From contig NZ_JAWQUO010000011.1 of assembly GCF_033446605.1 (NCBI RefSeq), positions 78,789 to 142,788 of the forward strand: 64,000 bases of DNA, written 5' to 3'. Origin of the DNA: Iodobacter sp025352645 (GTDB taxonomy: Bacteria > Pseudomonadota > Gammaproteobacteria > Burkholderiales > Chitinibacteraceae). The notes beneath the pieces were generated by a model. It was not told the origin of the DNA, ran no database searches, and worked only from the letters and a program-made list of their open reading frames with translations. The number at the start of each line of letters is the position of its first letter. Within the stretch, counting starts at the first letter, position 1. Positions 51,899 through 59,959 of this stretch are shown in pieces. A program made the translations under genes and the position numbers.

Positions 51899-53947
51899 AT
51901 GACATTAATTAATCGTAGACATTTTTTAAGCCTATCTGCAAAAACAGCGGGGAGCACTGCCGCGCTGGCAATGATTCCTGCCTGCATCACTAAAGCACTG
52001 GCGATTCCTGCTCACAGCCCAACCGGCACCATTAATGATGTACAACACATCGTTATCTTGATGCAAGAAAATCGCAGTTTTGATCATTATTTTGGCAGCC
52101 TGCACGGCGTGCGCGGTTTTGGCGATAAACTGGCGATTCCGATTGTGGGCAATCAATTAGTCTGGAATCAAAAAGATGCCAGCGCTAAGATTATTCCGCC
52201 TTATCATCTCAACACCCAGCTCACTAGCGCTCAGCGCGTGCCCAGCTCCCCGCATACCATGCCCGATGCTCACTCTGCATGGGCGGGTGGCAAAATGGGA
52301 GAATGGCCCAAATACAAAACGCAGTTCTCTATGGGCTATTACCAGCAAGAAGATATTTCGTTTCAATTTGCACTCGCTAATGCATTTACCCTTTGTGATG
52401 CTTACCATTGCTCCTTTATGGGTGGAACGCATCCAAATCGCATTTATCTATGGACTGGCATGATCGATCCCAGCGGTAAACACGGTGGGCCTGCGATTAA
52501 TAATAGTGGCTCAGATAAAAGCTTACCCCCTAAGTATTCATGGACAAGCTATCCAGAGCGCTTGCAAAAAGCTGGTGTCAGTTGGCGGATCTACCAAAAT
52601 ATTGAGGATAACTTCAATAACAACTCCCTTGATGGCTTTGCAAACTATCGACACGCTGCGGACGGCAGTGCGCTCAAGCAGCAAGCAATGTCCACTTGGA
52701 GCATGGCGCAGTTCGCCAGCCATGCCGCAGCAGGCAGCTTGCCCCAAGTTTCATGGCTGATTGCCCCTGCCAAAGATTCTGAGCACCCAGCGCCTTCTAG
52801 CCCCATTCAAGGTGCGGATTACACTCAGCGGGTACTAAATGCACTGACCGCCAATCCAGAGACTTGGAGTAAAACTGTTTTATTGGTGATGTTTGATGAA
52901 AACGATGGCTTCTTTGATCACGTCCCCCCCCCTGCCCCGCCGAATAAACACGCCGATGGCGGCTATGCGGGGAAATCTACCGTTGATACATCGCTTGAGT
53001 ACCATATCAATGGCCAAGTGTATGGGCTTGGCCCACGCGTACCCATGTATGTGATTTCTCCTTGGAGCAAAGGCGGCTGGGTCAATTCAGAAGTATTTGA
53101 TCACACCTCGGTGATTCAATTCCTAGAAAAACGCTTTGGGGTATTTGAGCCCAATATCAGCGCTTGGCGACGTGCGGTATGTGGTGATTTAAGCTCAGCG
53201 TTTAATTTTGCCGCCCCCAATGACTTAAGCCACGCACCGCTGCCCAACACCAGCCATGCCGACACTATCGTCAAACAGCAAAGCAAATTACCTAGCCCAA
53301 GCGCACCGCTGATCCCACACCGCCCCAAACAAGCACAAGGAATTCGCCCTTCACGTGCGCTACCCTATGAGCTGCATTGCCACGCCCAAATCCACGACAA
53401 GCAATTAGAGCTCATTTTTAGCAATAGCGGAAAAGCCGGTGCCGTCTTCCACGTTTATGAACCGCTTAATCTAGAGAATGAGCCGCGCCGCTATACCGTT
53501 GAGCCAGGGAAAACCTTATCGGACACATGGGATTACCACCAGGATCAAGGCCACTATGACTTATGGGTACTAGGGCCAAATGGCTTTCATCGTCATTTTC
53601 AGGGGCATGCCAATACTGAATGCAAGGTAGAAACGCACATTAAGTACGCAGCAAACGGTGAAATTCATTTGCAATTACAAAATACCGGCAAAAAGGAAGC
53701 TAGCTTAATCATTCGCGCCAATGACTATCGTAGCGACGGGCCTTGGCCGTTAAAAATAGCAGCGGGCCAAACCATAGAGCATGAATGGAGCTTATTTGAG
53801 AGCTATCAATGGTATGACTTTAGCGTAAGTGGCAATCATGGTTTTATACGGCGCTTTGCTGGCAGAGTTGAAACCGGCCAAGATTTAATTAGCGACCCAA
53901 GTAATGCTGGAACAACAACAAAACCAAGAAAAAAATTGAGCCGCTGA
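51899..53947 (+). CDS. Tat-exported phosphocholine-type phospholipase C (copy 2)
   Basis: The 682-residue paralogue of the enzyme at 14217 has the same architecture: twin-arginine signal NRRHFLSLSAK ending ALAIPA, ILMQENRSFDHYFG, MFDENDGFFDHV and two C-terminal beta domains. Identity to copy 1 is high throughout, with long identical blocks such as VPMYVISPWSKGGWVNSEVF. Divergence concentrates in residues about 205-250 and the C-terminal domains. It lacks the phosphoesterase and small lipoprotein partners of copy 1. No obvious terminator follows. Confidence 0.92.
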   Translation: MTLINRRHFLSLSAKTAGSTAALAMIPACITKALAIPAHSPTGTINDVQHIVILMQENRSFDHYFGSLHGVRGFGDKLAIPIVGNQLVWNQKDASAKIIPPYHLNTQLTSAQRVPSSPHTMPDAHSAWAGGKMGEWPKYKTQFSMGYYQQEDISFQFALANAFTLCDAYHCSFMGGTHPNRIYLWTGMIDPSGKHGGPAINNSGSDKSLPPKYSWTSYPERLQKAGVSWRIYQNIEDNFNNNSLDGFANYRHAADGSALKQQAMSTWSMAQFASHAAAGSLPQVSWLIAPAKDSEHPAPSSPIQGADYTQRVLNALTANPETWSKTVLLVMFDENDGFFDHVPPPAPPNKHADGGYAGKSTVDTSLEYHINGQVYGLGPRVPMYVISPWSKGGWVNSEVFDHTSVIQFLEKRFGVFEPNISAWRRAVCGDLSSAFNFAAPNDLSHAPLPNTSHADTIVKQQSKLPSPSAPLIPHRPKQAQGIRPSRALPYELHCHAQIHDKQLELIFSNSGKAGAVFHVYEPLNLENEPRRYTVEPGKTLSDTWDYHQDQGHYDLWVLGPNGFHRHFQGHANTECKVETHIKYAANGEIHLQLQNTGKKEASLIIRANDYRSDGPWPLKIAAGQTIEHEWSLFESYQWYDFSVSGNHGFIRRFAGRVETGQDLISDPSNAGTTTKPRKKLSR

Positions 53948-54094
53948 CCTTAAGCGGTGAGCCCTAATCGCATCCCCCACTAAAACCAGCCTGAGTCATA
54001 TCTAGGTAAAAGCACTGCAAGCCTAACAATCCTTTACACACAGCTGATGAATATTAATTTAGCATTAGCCACTCATTTACACTGGGCTTAAACC

Positions 54095-55864
54095 ATGTCA
54101 TCACTTCGACGTTTATTTCAGTACGCGGGGGTTTATCGCCGTGATGCTTATTTAGCCAGTTTATTCTCGATCATTAATAAGTTTTTCGACATCTTGCCCG
54201 AGGTATTGATTGGCGTTGCCGTAGATGTGGTGGTCAACCGCGAGGCTTCTTTTTTAGCCAAGCTAGGCGTGAGCGATAGCTTTCACCAGCTACTCTACCT
54301 TGGCGTCATTACCGCACTGGTGTGGGGCGGTGAATCTTTATTTGAGTATCTATTCCAAATTCGCTGGCGCAATCTTGCACAAAATTTACAGCATGACCTG
54401 CGTTTAGACGCATATCGCCATGTGCAAAAGCTGCCATTGTCTTACTTTGAAAATAAAAGTACCGGCAAATTAATGGCAATTTTAAATGACGATATTAATC
54501 AGATGGAGCGCTTCTTAAATGGCGGAGCCAATAGCATTATTCAGGTGCTTTGCTCCACCGTTATGGTAAGTGCAGTGTTTTTTTATATCGCGCCGCAACT
54601 CGCCCTGATTGCCCTTGCCCCTGTGCCACTGATTTTACTCGGCACATTTTGGTTCCAACACCGCATTGCCCCCCGCTATGCCACCGTGCGTGAAGCCGCT
54701 GGGGTAATTTCTGGCCGGCTTAATAATAATTTACTTGGCATTGCCACCATTAAAGCCTTTACTGCCGAAGACTTTGAAGCCAGCCATATATCAGACGCCA
54801 GCAATCATTATCGGCAAAGCAACCGCAGCGCCATTCAACTCTCCGCAGCCATTATTCCTGTTATCCGCATGGCGATTTTATCTGGGTTTGTGGTCACACT
54901 GGTTTATGGTGGCTATCTGGCACTGAACGGTAAAATTGGCGTAGGCAGCTATTCGGTATTAGTGTTTCTAACCCAGCGTCTACTATGGCCACTCACCGGC
55001 CTTGCAGATATCGCCGATCTTTATCAACGCTCCATGACCGCCATCGAACGGGTGCTGGATCTGCTTGATACCCCCATCCATATCCACTATGAAGGCCAAC
55101 CATTAGGCCAAATCAAGGGCGCGCTCAGTTTTGAGCACGTTAGCTTTAGCTATGGCGAGCAGCCCGTTCTAAAAGATATCAGCCTGCATATTGCCGCAGG
55201 GCAGACCGTGGCTTTTGTTGGCGCAACCGGCTCGGGCAAAAGCACGCTTCTCAAGCTATTACTGCGTTTTTATGAACAACAGCAAGGTAGCATTAAGATT
55301 GATGGTATTGCCAGCCAAGACATCGCCCTACTCGACTTACGCCGCGCCATTGGCTATGTAGGCCAAGATGTGTTTTTAAGTGATGCCAGCATTGCCCAAA
55401 ATATTGCCTATGGCCAGCAAGCGGCTGATATCAAGGCGGTAGTGGCCGCGGCGCGTGCAGCAGAAGCACATGAGTTTATCGAGCGTCTACCCCAAGGCTA
55501 CGACACACAAATAGGCGAGCGCGGGCAAAAACTATCTGGTGGGCAGCGCCAACGCCTCGCCTTGGCACGCGCCATCTACAAAAACCCTAAGATTTTGGTG
55601 CTGGATGAAGCCACCAGCGCAGTAGATAACGAAACCGAAGCCGCCATTCAAAGATCCCTAGATCAAATCGCCAAAGGTCGCACCACCTTGGTCGTCGCCC
55701 ACCGCCTATCTACCGTGCGCAATGCGCATTGTATTTATGTGATGGAGCAAGGCGAAATTATTGAAGCGGGCACGCACGAGCTATTGCTAGCACAAGAAGG
55801 TAATTACGCCGCGCTATGGCGCTTACAAACAGGGCTAAGAGAAAATGATGCTGAGCTGGTTTAA
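54095..55864 (+). CDS. ABC exporter, fused permease-ATPase (MsbA/MDR-like half transporter)
   Basis: The 589-residue inner-membrane half transporter has six N-terminal helices (about 1-310) followed by an ATPase domain: Walker A GATGSGKST near 375, Q-loop YVGQDVFL, signature LSGGQRQRLALARAI near 478, Walker B ILVLDEATSAVD near 500, and the switch His in VVAHRLSTV. It would act as a homodimer or with another half. The exported substrate is not inferable; lipids, drugs or peptides are usual. It is monocistronic. Confidence 0.92.
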   Translation: MSSLRRLFQYAGVYRRDAYLASLFSIINKFFDILPEVLIGVAVDVVVNREASFLAKLGVSDSFHQLLYLGVITALVWGGESLFEYLFQIRWRNLAQNLQHDLRLDAYRHVQKLPLSYFENKSTGKLMAILNDDINQMERFLNGGANSIIQVLCSTVMVSAVFFYIAPQLALIALAPVPLILLGTFWFQHRIAPRYATVREAAGVISGRLNNNLLGIATIKAFTAEDFEASHISDASNHYRQSNRSAIQLSAAIIPVIRMAILSGFVVTLVYGGYLALNGKIGVGSYSVLVFLTQRLLWPLTGLADIADLYQRSMTAIERVLDLLDTPIHIHYEGQPLGQIKGALSFEHVSFSYGEQPVLKDISLHIAAGQTVAFVGATGSGKSTLLKLLLRFYEQQQGSIKIDGIASQDIALLDLRRAIGYVGQDVFLSDASIAQNIAYGQQAADIKAVVAAARAAEAHEFIERLPQGYDTQIGERGQKLSGGQRQRLALARAIYKNPKILVLDEATSAVDNETEAAIQRSLDQIAKGRTTLVVAHRLSTVRNAHCIYVMEQGEIIEAGTHELLLAQEGNYAALWRLQTGLRENDAELV

Positions 55865-55974
55865 CCGGTAAAAGACGCTCATCAAATGGACGGTATGGTG
55901 ACATAAACACTGTGGTGCAACTTACAATCATCAGCTATATTTTGGCTTGCTGCCTTGATTGAAAGGAAATAGTG

Positions 55975-56745
55975 ATGCGTTTATCTTACTCTGGCTGGCT
56001 GGCCAGCGTTTTATTCACCAGCCATCTTTATGCAGAAACCATCATCATCAATGCCGAAGATGATTGGGCCCCATTTTCGTCTATGCGTGCAGATAAACTT
56101 GGCGTTGAGGGGCTATCACCCAACCTAGTAAAAGCCGCGTTTAATAGCCAAGGCATAAAGGTGCAATTTAATGCAGTGCCTTTTGCCCGCTGCTTAAACG
56201 AGGTAGAGCACGGTAAAGTGGTGGCCTGCTTTGATACATCGATCACTGAAGAGAATAAAAATAAATTTATCTGGCACAAAACACCTTTATTTGAAGAAGG
56301 CTTATCTATTTTTGCCTTAAGTGAATCCACTGAAAAAAACCTTACCCCACATGATCTAGAGGGGAAAACGGTAGGCCTGACTCATGGTTATACCTACCCC
56401 AATATATTAATGGATAATAAAAAAATCATTAAAGACAGTTCTCCTTTTGATGACACACAGTTAAAAAAACTCATTTTAAAACGAATTCAATATGCTGTTA
56501 TCAACACCACACCTGGCACATTATTGATTAATGGCAACCGCAACTATAAGGATAAAGTTAAAATTGTTGGTTTAGTAGAAACCAGTGTCTTTTATTTAAA
56601 TTTTTCCAGAAAACACAAAGATGGTCAGCGAATGGCGGACATTTTTGAAAAAGGCATGAAAACGATAAAATCAAATGGCACATACAACCATATTGAAACA
56701 GAATTCAAACTTAAGAATGACCTTGTTAGCTCAATTAAAAAATAA
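55975..56745 (+). CDS. Periplasmic solute-binding protein, family 3 (amino-acid-type)
   Basis: The 256-residue protein has a signal peptide ending TSHLYAET (near residue 20) and the family 3 binding fold: ADKLGVEGLSPNLVKAAFNSQGI, FARCLNEVEHGKVVACFDTSITEE, LEGKTVGLTHGYTYPN and MKTIKSNGTYNHIETEF. The ATG at 55975 is favoured because aaggaaatagt precedes it; a GTG lies one codon upstream. There is no permease partner nearby, as for many orphan Neisseriales binding proteins. Confidence 0.82.
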   Translation: MRLSYSGWLASVLFTSHLYAETIIINAEDDWAPFSSMRADKLGVEGLSPNLVKAAFNSQGIKVQFNAVPFARCLNEVEHGKVVACFDTSITEENKNKFIWHKTPLFEEGLSIFALSESTEKNLTPHDLEGKTVGLTHGYTYPNILMDNKKIIKDSSPFDDTQLKKLILKRIQYAVINTTPGTLLINGNRNYKDKVKIVGLVETSVFYLNFSRKHKDGQRMADIFEKGMKTIKSNGTYNHIETEFKLKNDLVSSIKK

Positions 56746-56966
56746 ACTGATTAAAAAACACAATACATTTAACTTGCAAACCATACATCACACTAAAAAA
56801 TTATTTAATATATATCAACCTATCACATATGCATGACATGTACGGAATATTATATAAATTAAAATAAATACTTTGCACAAAAACTTAAATTTAAATATTT
56901 AAATCCATTAAAAAATTATCAATAAAAATTGAAACATCATTTTTATTCCATCAACGGTTAAAAAAA

Positions 56967-57410
56967 ATGACAATAAAAATGCCAGCCAAATTAAGCGATA
57001 TTATTGATGCTATTGATTTTATTAGTGGTGACTCCAGCCAAAGTAGCGAGGCTTTTATTCAGATAGCCAGTGGTCAAGTTTTTATCCGCTCAGAATACTT
57101 AGATAATATCGAAGATATCAAACTTCCCACTAATCTAAGCGATAAAAATCTCTACCTATCCTTGCCAAGCAAGCATGATTTAGACTTAGCCTCAAAACTA
57201 CCACTGACTTTTACCAATCAATTTGCACCTGATTACTTTAATGAAGTGCATTCAATGTTCAAGCATCGTGGTGCTTTTGGCCGTTTTAAAGATTGGGCAG
57301 ATCGCCATCAATTATTAAGTGCTTGGTATCTGTTCGAAGAAAAAAGCACCCAAGCTGCAATCAAAGATTGGTGCCAAGAAAATGACATTATCTTAGCAGA
57401 GGAAAACTAA
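56967..57410 (+). CDS. UPF0158-like protein
   Basis: The 147-residue cytoplasmic protein fits the UPF0158 family: an acidic N-terminal half (IIDAIDFIS, VFIRSEYLDNIEDI), a central LSLPSKHDLD, and the characteristic GAFGRFKDWADRHQLLSAWYLFEEKS near residues 100-125. Function is unknown for the family. The upstream 220 bases are strongly AT-rich. It is convergent with the LysR gene. Confidence 0.75.
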   Translation: MTIKMPAKLSDIIDAIDFISGDSSQSSEAFIQIASGQVFIRSEYLDNIEDIKLPTNLSDKNLYLSLPSKHDLDLASKLPLTFTNQFAPDYFNEVHSMFKHRGAFGRFKDWADRHQLLSAWYLFEEKSTQAAIKDWCQENDIILAEEN

Positions 57411-57421
57411 CCCTTGCTTAG

Positions 57422-58327
57422 CTAAGCAGCACTTGAGCCATTAAGCAGCGGCTCTGCTGCTGCAAATACTAATAAATGCTCCAATAAAGCGCGCACCCTA
57501 GCAGGTAAATAACGCTGCTGGGGCCATACGGCATAAATGGTCCTTGAATCTGCTTGCCAATCAGGCAATACCTCTTGCAACTCTCCAGAGATTAATTCAT
57601 CACAGCAAAGAGACACAGGACAATAGCTAATCCCTATTCCTTCTTTTGCCATATGCACGGCGAGAGATAATTCATTCACTCTAAATTTAGCTTGAGCCTG
57701 CAATACAAAAGCCTCACCGCTTTGCTTATGGTGCAAATGCCAACGAGCCATAGGTTCGGCAACAATCAAGTGATGATTAGATAATTCTTCTGGTATTTGA
57801 GGCTGACCATATTGCTTTAAATACCCGCTAGCCGCCACCATCACCCAATGCACCTCCCCTAAGCGGCGCTGATTAAAGCTGGAATCTTGTTGCACACCCG
57901 CTCTAATGGCTAAATCTGCTCCGCTGCCCAGTAAATCTTCCTGCAAATTACTCAGCTTTAGCTCCAATTGCACTTCAGGAAACTTTTGCATAAAGCTAGC
58001 CCAGCACTCTTTAAACAGGCCATTGGCTAAAGTAATGGGAGCCAACACCCTTATCAATCCCGCCACACTATGCTGTGTAATATCTAAGGCTTGGGTGGCC
58101 TGCTGCAGGGCTTGCAATAAGGGGCGGCATTGCTCGTAATATTGCCGCCCTTCACTGGTAACTTGCATACGCCGTGCACTGCGGCTAAGTAAGCGGCAGC
58201 CTAGCTGCTGCTCTAATTTTTGCAAACGCCGTGTCAATGTTGCCGCTGGCAGGCTCATCTTTTGCGCAGCAGCACTTAAACTACCCGCCTCAACCACGGC
58301 AACAAATAAGGCTAGATCATCGAGCAT
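57422..58327 (-). CDS. LysR-family transcriptional regulator
   Basis: The 301-residue protein has a LysR winged helix (LFVAVVEAGSLSAAAQKMSLPAATLTRRLQKLEQQLGCRLL) and an effector domain from about residue 88 (VAGLIRVLAPITLANGLF). It is of the CrgA-like subgroup. It is divergent from the DUF2798 gene, with 97 bases between their starts, and may control it. Confidence 0.9.
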   Translation of the reverse strand: MLDDLALFVAVVEAGSLSAAAQKMSLPAATLTRRLQKLEQQLGCRLLSRSARRMQVTSEGRQYYEQCRPLLQALQQATQALDITQHSVAGLIRVLAPITLANGLFKECWASFMQKFPEVQLELKLSNLQEDLLGSGADLAIRAGVQQDSSFNQRRLGEVHWVMVAASGYLKQYGQPQIPEELSNHHLIVAEPMARWHLHHKQSGEAFVLQAQAKFRVNELSLAVHMAKEGIGISYCPVSLCCDELISGELQEVLPDWQADSRTIYAVWPQQRYLPARVRALLEHLLVFAAAEPLLNGSSAA

Positions 58328-58424
58328 GATTTCATTTATGGAATTTAAGTTTGATTTATTGATTGTATTTTCATTTAGATGCTTTTGCTATGCTTATCCA
58401 ATCTTAAATCAAGCAGGATTCATC

Positions 58425-58661
58425 ATGTCAGATACACAAAAACTACGCTGGGTGTTCTCATTTTTGATGTCTCTACTGATGTCTGCGGTGATGAGCGGCT
58501 GGGTCACTTGGATTGTTGCAGGGCTAAATGCCCAGTTTTTACAACATTGGTCACGCGCTTTTATCATGGCTTGGCCAGCGGCGTTTACCATTGTGATGCT
58601 CTGCGCCCCCAGTGTTCAGCGCCTAAGCCAGCGTTTAGTTCTGCAAAAAAGTAGAACTTAA
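58425..58661 (+). CDS. DUF2798 small membrane protein
   Basis: The 78-residue protein has two transmembrane helices (about 10-35 and 43-65) and matches the DUF2798 family (LRWVFSFLMSLLMSAVMSGWVTWI, AFIMAWPAAFTIVMLCAPSVQRL). The start at 58425 is chosen because the longer frame lacks conserved sequence and agga precedes this ATG. Function unknown. It is divergent from the LysR gene. Confidence 0.82.
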   Translation: MSDTQKLRWVFSFLMSLLMSAVMSGWVTWIVAGLNAQFLQHWSRAFIMAWPAAFTIVMLCAPSVQRLSQRLVLQKSRT

Positions 58662-58846
58662 ACCTTGCCATCACATACCAAAATAAGTCGACAAAAACCA
58701 CCATTAAACCTAATCGCTTATTCACTATTTACTCATTTATAGTAAAGCAGCTTATCCGCTTAGGATATTTACACTTATTGCACGTGGGTTTTGTGATTTA
58801 CGTAGATAAACTATTTTGCCTAAGAAAACGCTATTTTGTTCCGTTT

Positions 58847-58914
58847 CGTCATTCCCGCGCAGGCGGGAACCCAGCATTTACGCTGGATCCCCAATAAAAT
58901 ATTCAGAGATAACG
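58847..58914 (+). repeat. dRS3-like composite palindromic element, copy 4
   Basis: The order is cgtcattcccgcgcaggcgg, gaacccag, ctggatcccc, attcagagataacg. The 5' half is perfectly palindromic (ATTCCCGC / GCGGGAA); the 3' half has decayed from GGGGATGACG. Confidence 0.75.
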
Positions 58915-58954
58915 ATTTAATCAACGTTTCTAATGATTAATTAAGAAGAGTAAA

Positions 58955-59386
58955 ATGCCCCAATTACGACTCCCCTACTTTGATTTATCTAGTGATGCTC
59001 TTGCTGGATTACGCAGCGTAAAAAATTATTTAGAGCATAGCTCACTTGATCAAAATCTATTGGAATGGCTTAATTTGCGGGTATCGCAAATAAATGGCTG
59101 CTCTTTTTGCCTAAAACTACACAGCAAAGCATTAAGAAGTAAAGGAGAAGAAAATGAGCGCTTAGATAGCCTAATGGCTTGGAGAACGAGTGAGCTATTT
59201 AGCCCTAAGGAACGCGTGGCGCTGAATTGGGCTGAATCACTCAGCCGTATTTCAGAAACCCACGCACCTGATGTGGATTTTGCGGCATTAAAGGCGTACT
59301 TTAGTGATCAAGAAATATCAGATCTTACCTTTGCAATTGCCAATATGAATGCATTAAACCGTATTGCAATTGCAATGCGCCAATAG
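58955..59386 (+). CDS. AhpD/carboxymuconolactone decarboxylase-family peroxidase-like protein
   Basis: The 143-residue protein has the AhpD-type redox motif CSFCLKLH (Cys49, Cys52, His56) in VSQINGCSFCLKLHSKALR and the family C-terminal SDLTFAIANMNALNRIAIAMR. Such proteins reduce peroxides or act as thiol-dependent antioxidants. It is intact, unlike the CMD-like gene at 41130, and belongs to a different subgroup because it has the CxxC. It is monocistronic and convergent with the GAF gene. Confidence 0.88.
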   Translation: MPQLRLPYFDLSSDALAGLRSVKNYLEHSSLDQNLLEWLNLRVSQINGCSFCLKLHSKALRSKGEENERLDSLMAWRTSELFSPKERVALNWAESLSRISETHAPDVDFAALKAYFSDQEISDLTFAIANMNALNRIAIAMRQ

Positions 59387-59400
59387 CATTCAATTGATTA

Positions 59401-59913
59401 TCAATGCAAACTATTTTCTAGCATTAAAAAGCCATGCTCTATTTCTTGCATCACCAATTTTGCCATATCGGATAGCATTTCAATTTCAAATGCATTGAGC
59501 TGGCGCGGCACGCTATCAATTAAACAAAGCGTGCCTAATTTAGCCCCATTACTGGCAACTAATGGCGCCCCAGCATAAAACCTAATTTGCGGATCGCCCG
59601 TAACCAAAGGATTATCAAAAAAACGCATGTCTTGTAACGCGTCTTCAATCACAAAAACCCCATCTTGCAAAATAGCATGACCGCAAAATGAAATATCCCG
59701 CGGCGTTTCTTTGGCACCTAGCCCACAAGTCGATTTAAACCACTGCCGCTTGCTATCAATCAAGCTAATTACTGCAATTTTCACCCGAAAAAAGGCAGCC
59801 GCAGCGATGGTAAGGTTATCAAAACGCGCTTCAAACGGAGTATCCAAAATCAATAGCTCTCGCAGCGTTTCTAGGCGCAAGGCCTCGTTTGAAGGTATAG
59901 CCGGCACCTGCAT
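59401..59913 (-). CDS. GAF-domain protein
   Basis: The 170-residue single GAF domain covers residues about 20-160 (ALRLETLRELLILDTPFEARFDNLTIAAAAFF, ISLIDSKRQWFKSTCGL, DISFCGHAIL, GAPLVASNGAKLGTLCLID). This type usually heads diguanylate cyclases or histidine kinases; here it stands alone. The ATG at 59913 is supported by aggat 7 bases before it. The ligand is unknown. Confidence 0.85.
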   Translation of the reverse strand: MQVPAIPSNEALRLETLRELLILDTPFEARFDNLTIAAAAFFRVKIAVISLIDSKRQWFKSTCGLGAKETPRDISFCGHAILQDGVFVIEDALQDMRFFDNPLVTGDPQIRFYAGAPLVASNGAKLGTLCLIDSVPRQLNAFEIEMLSDMAKLVMQEIEHGFLMLENSLH

Positions 59914-59959
59914 ACACAATCCTGTCTAAAAATAACAGGTGCCATTATACTCTTGAAAT

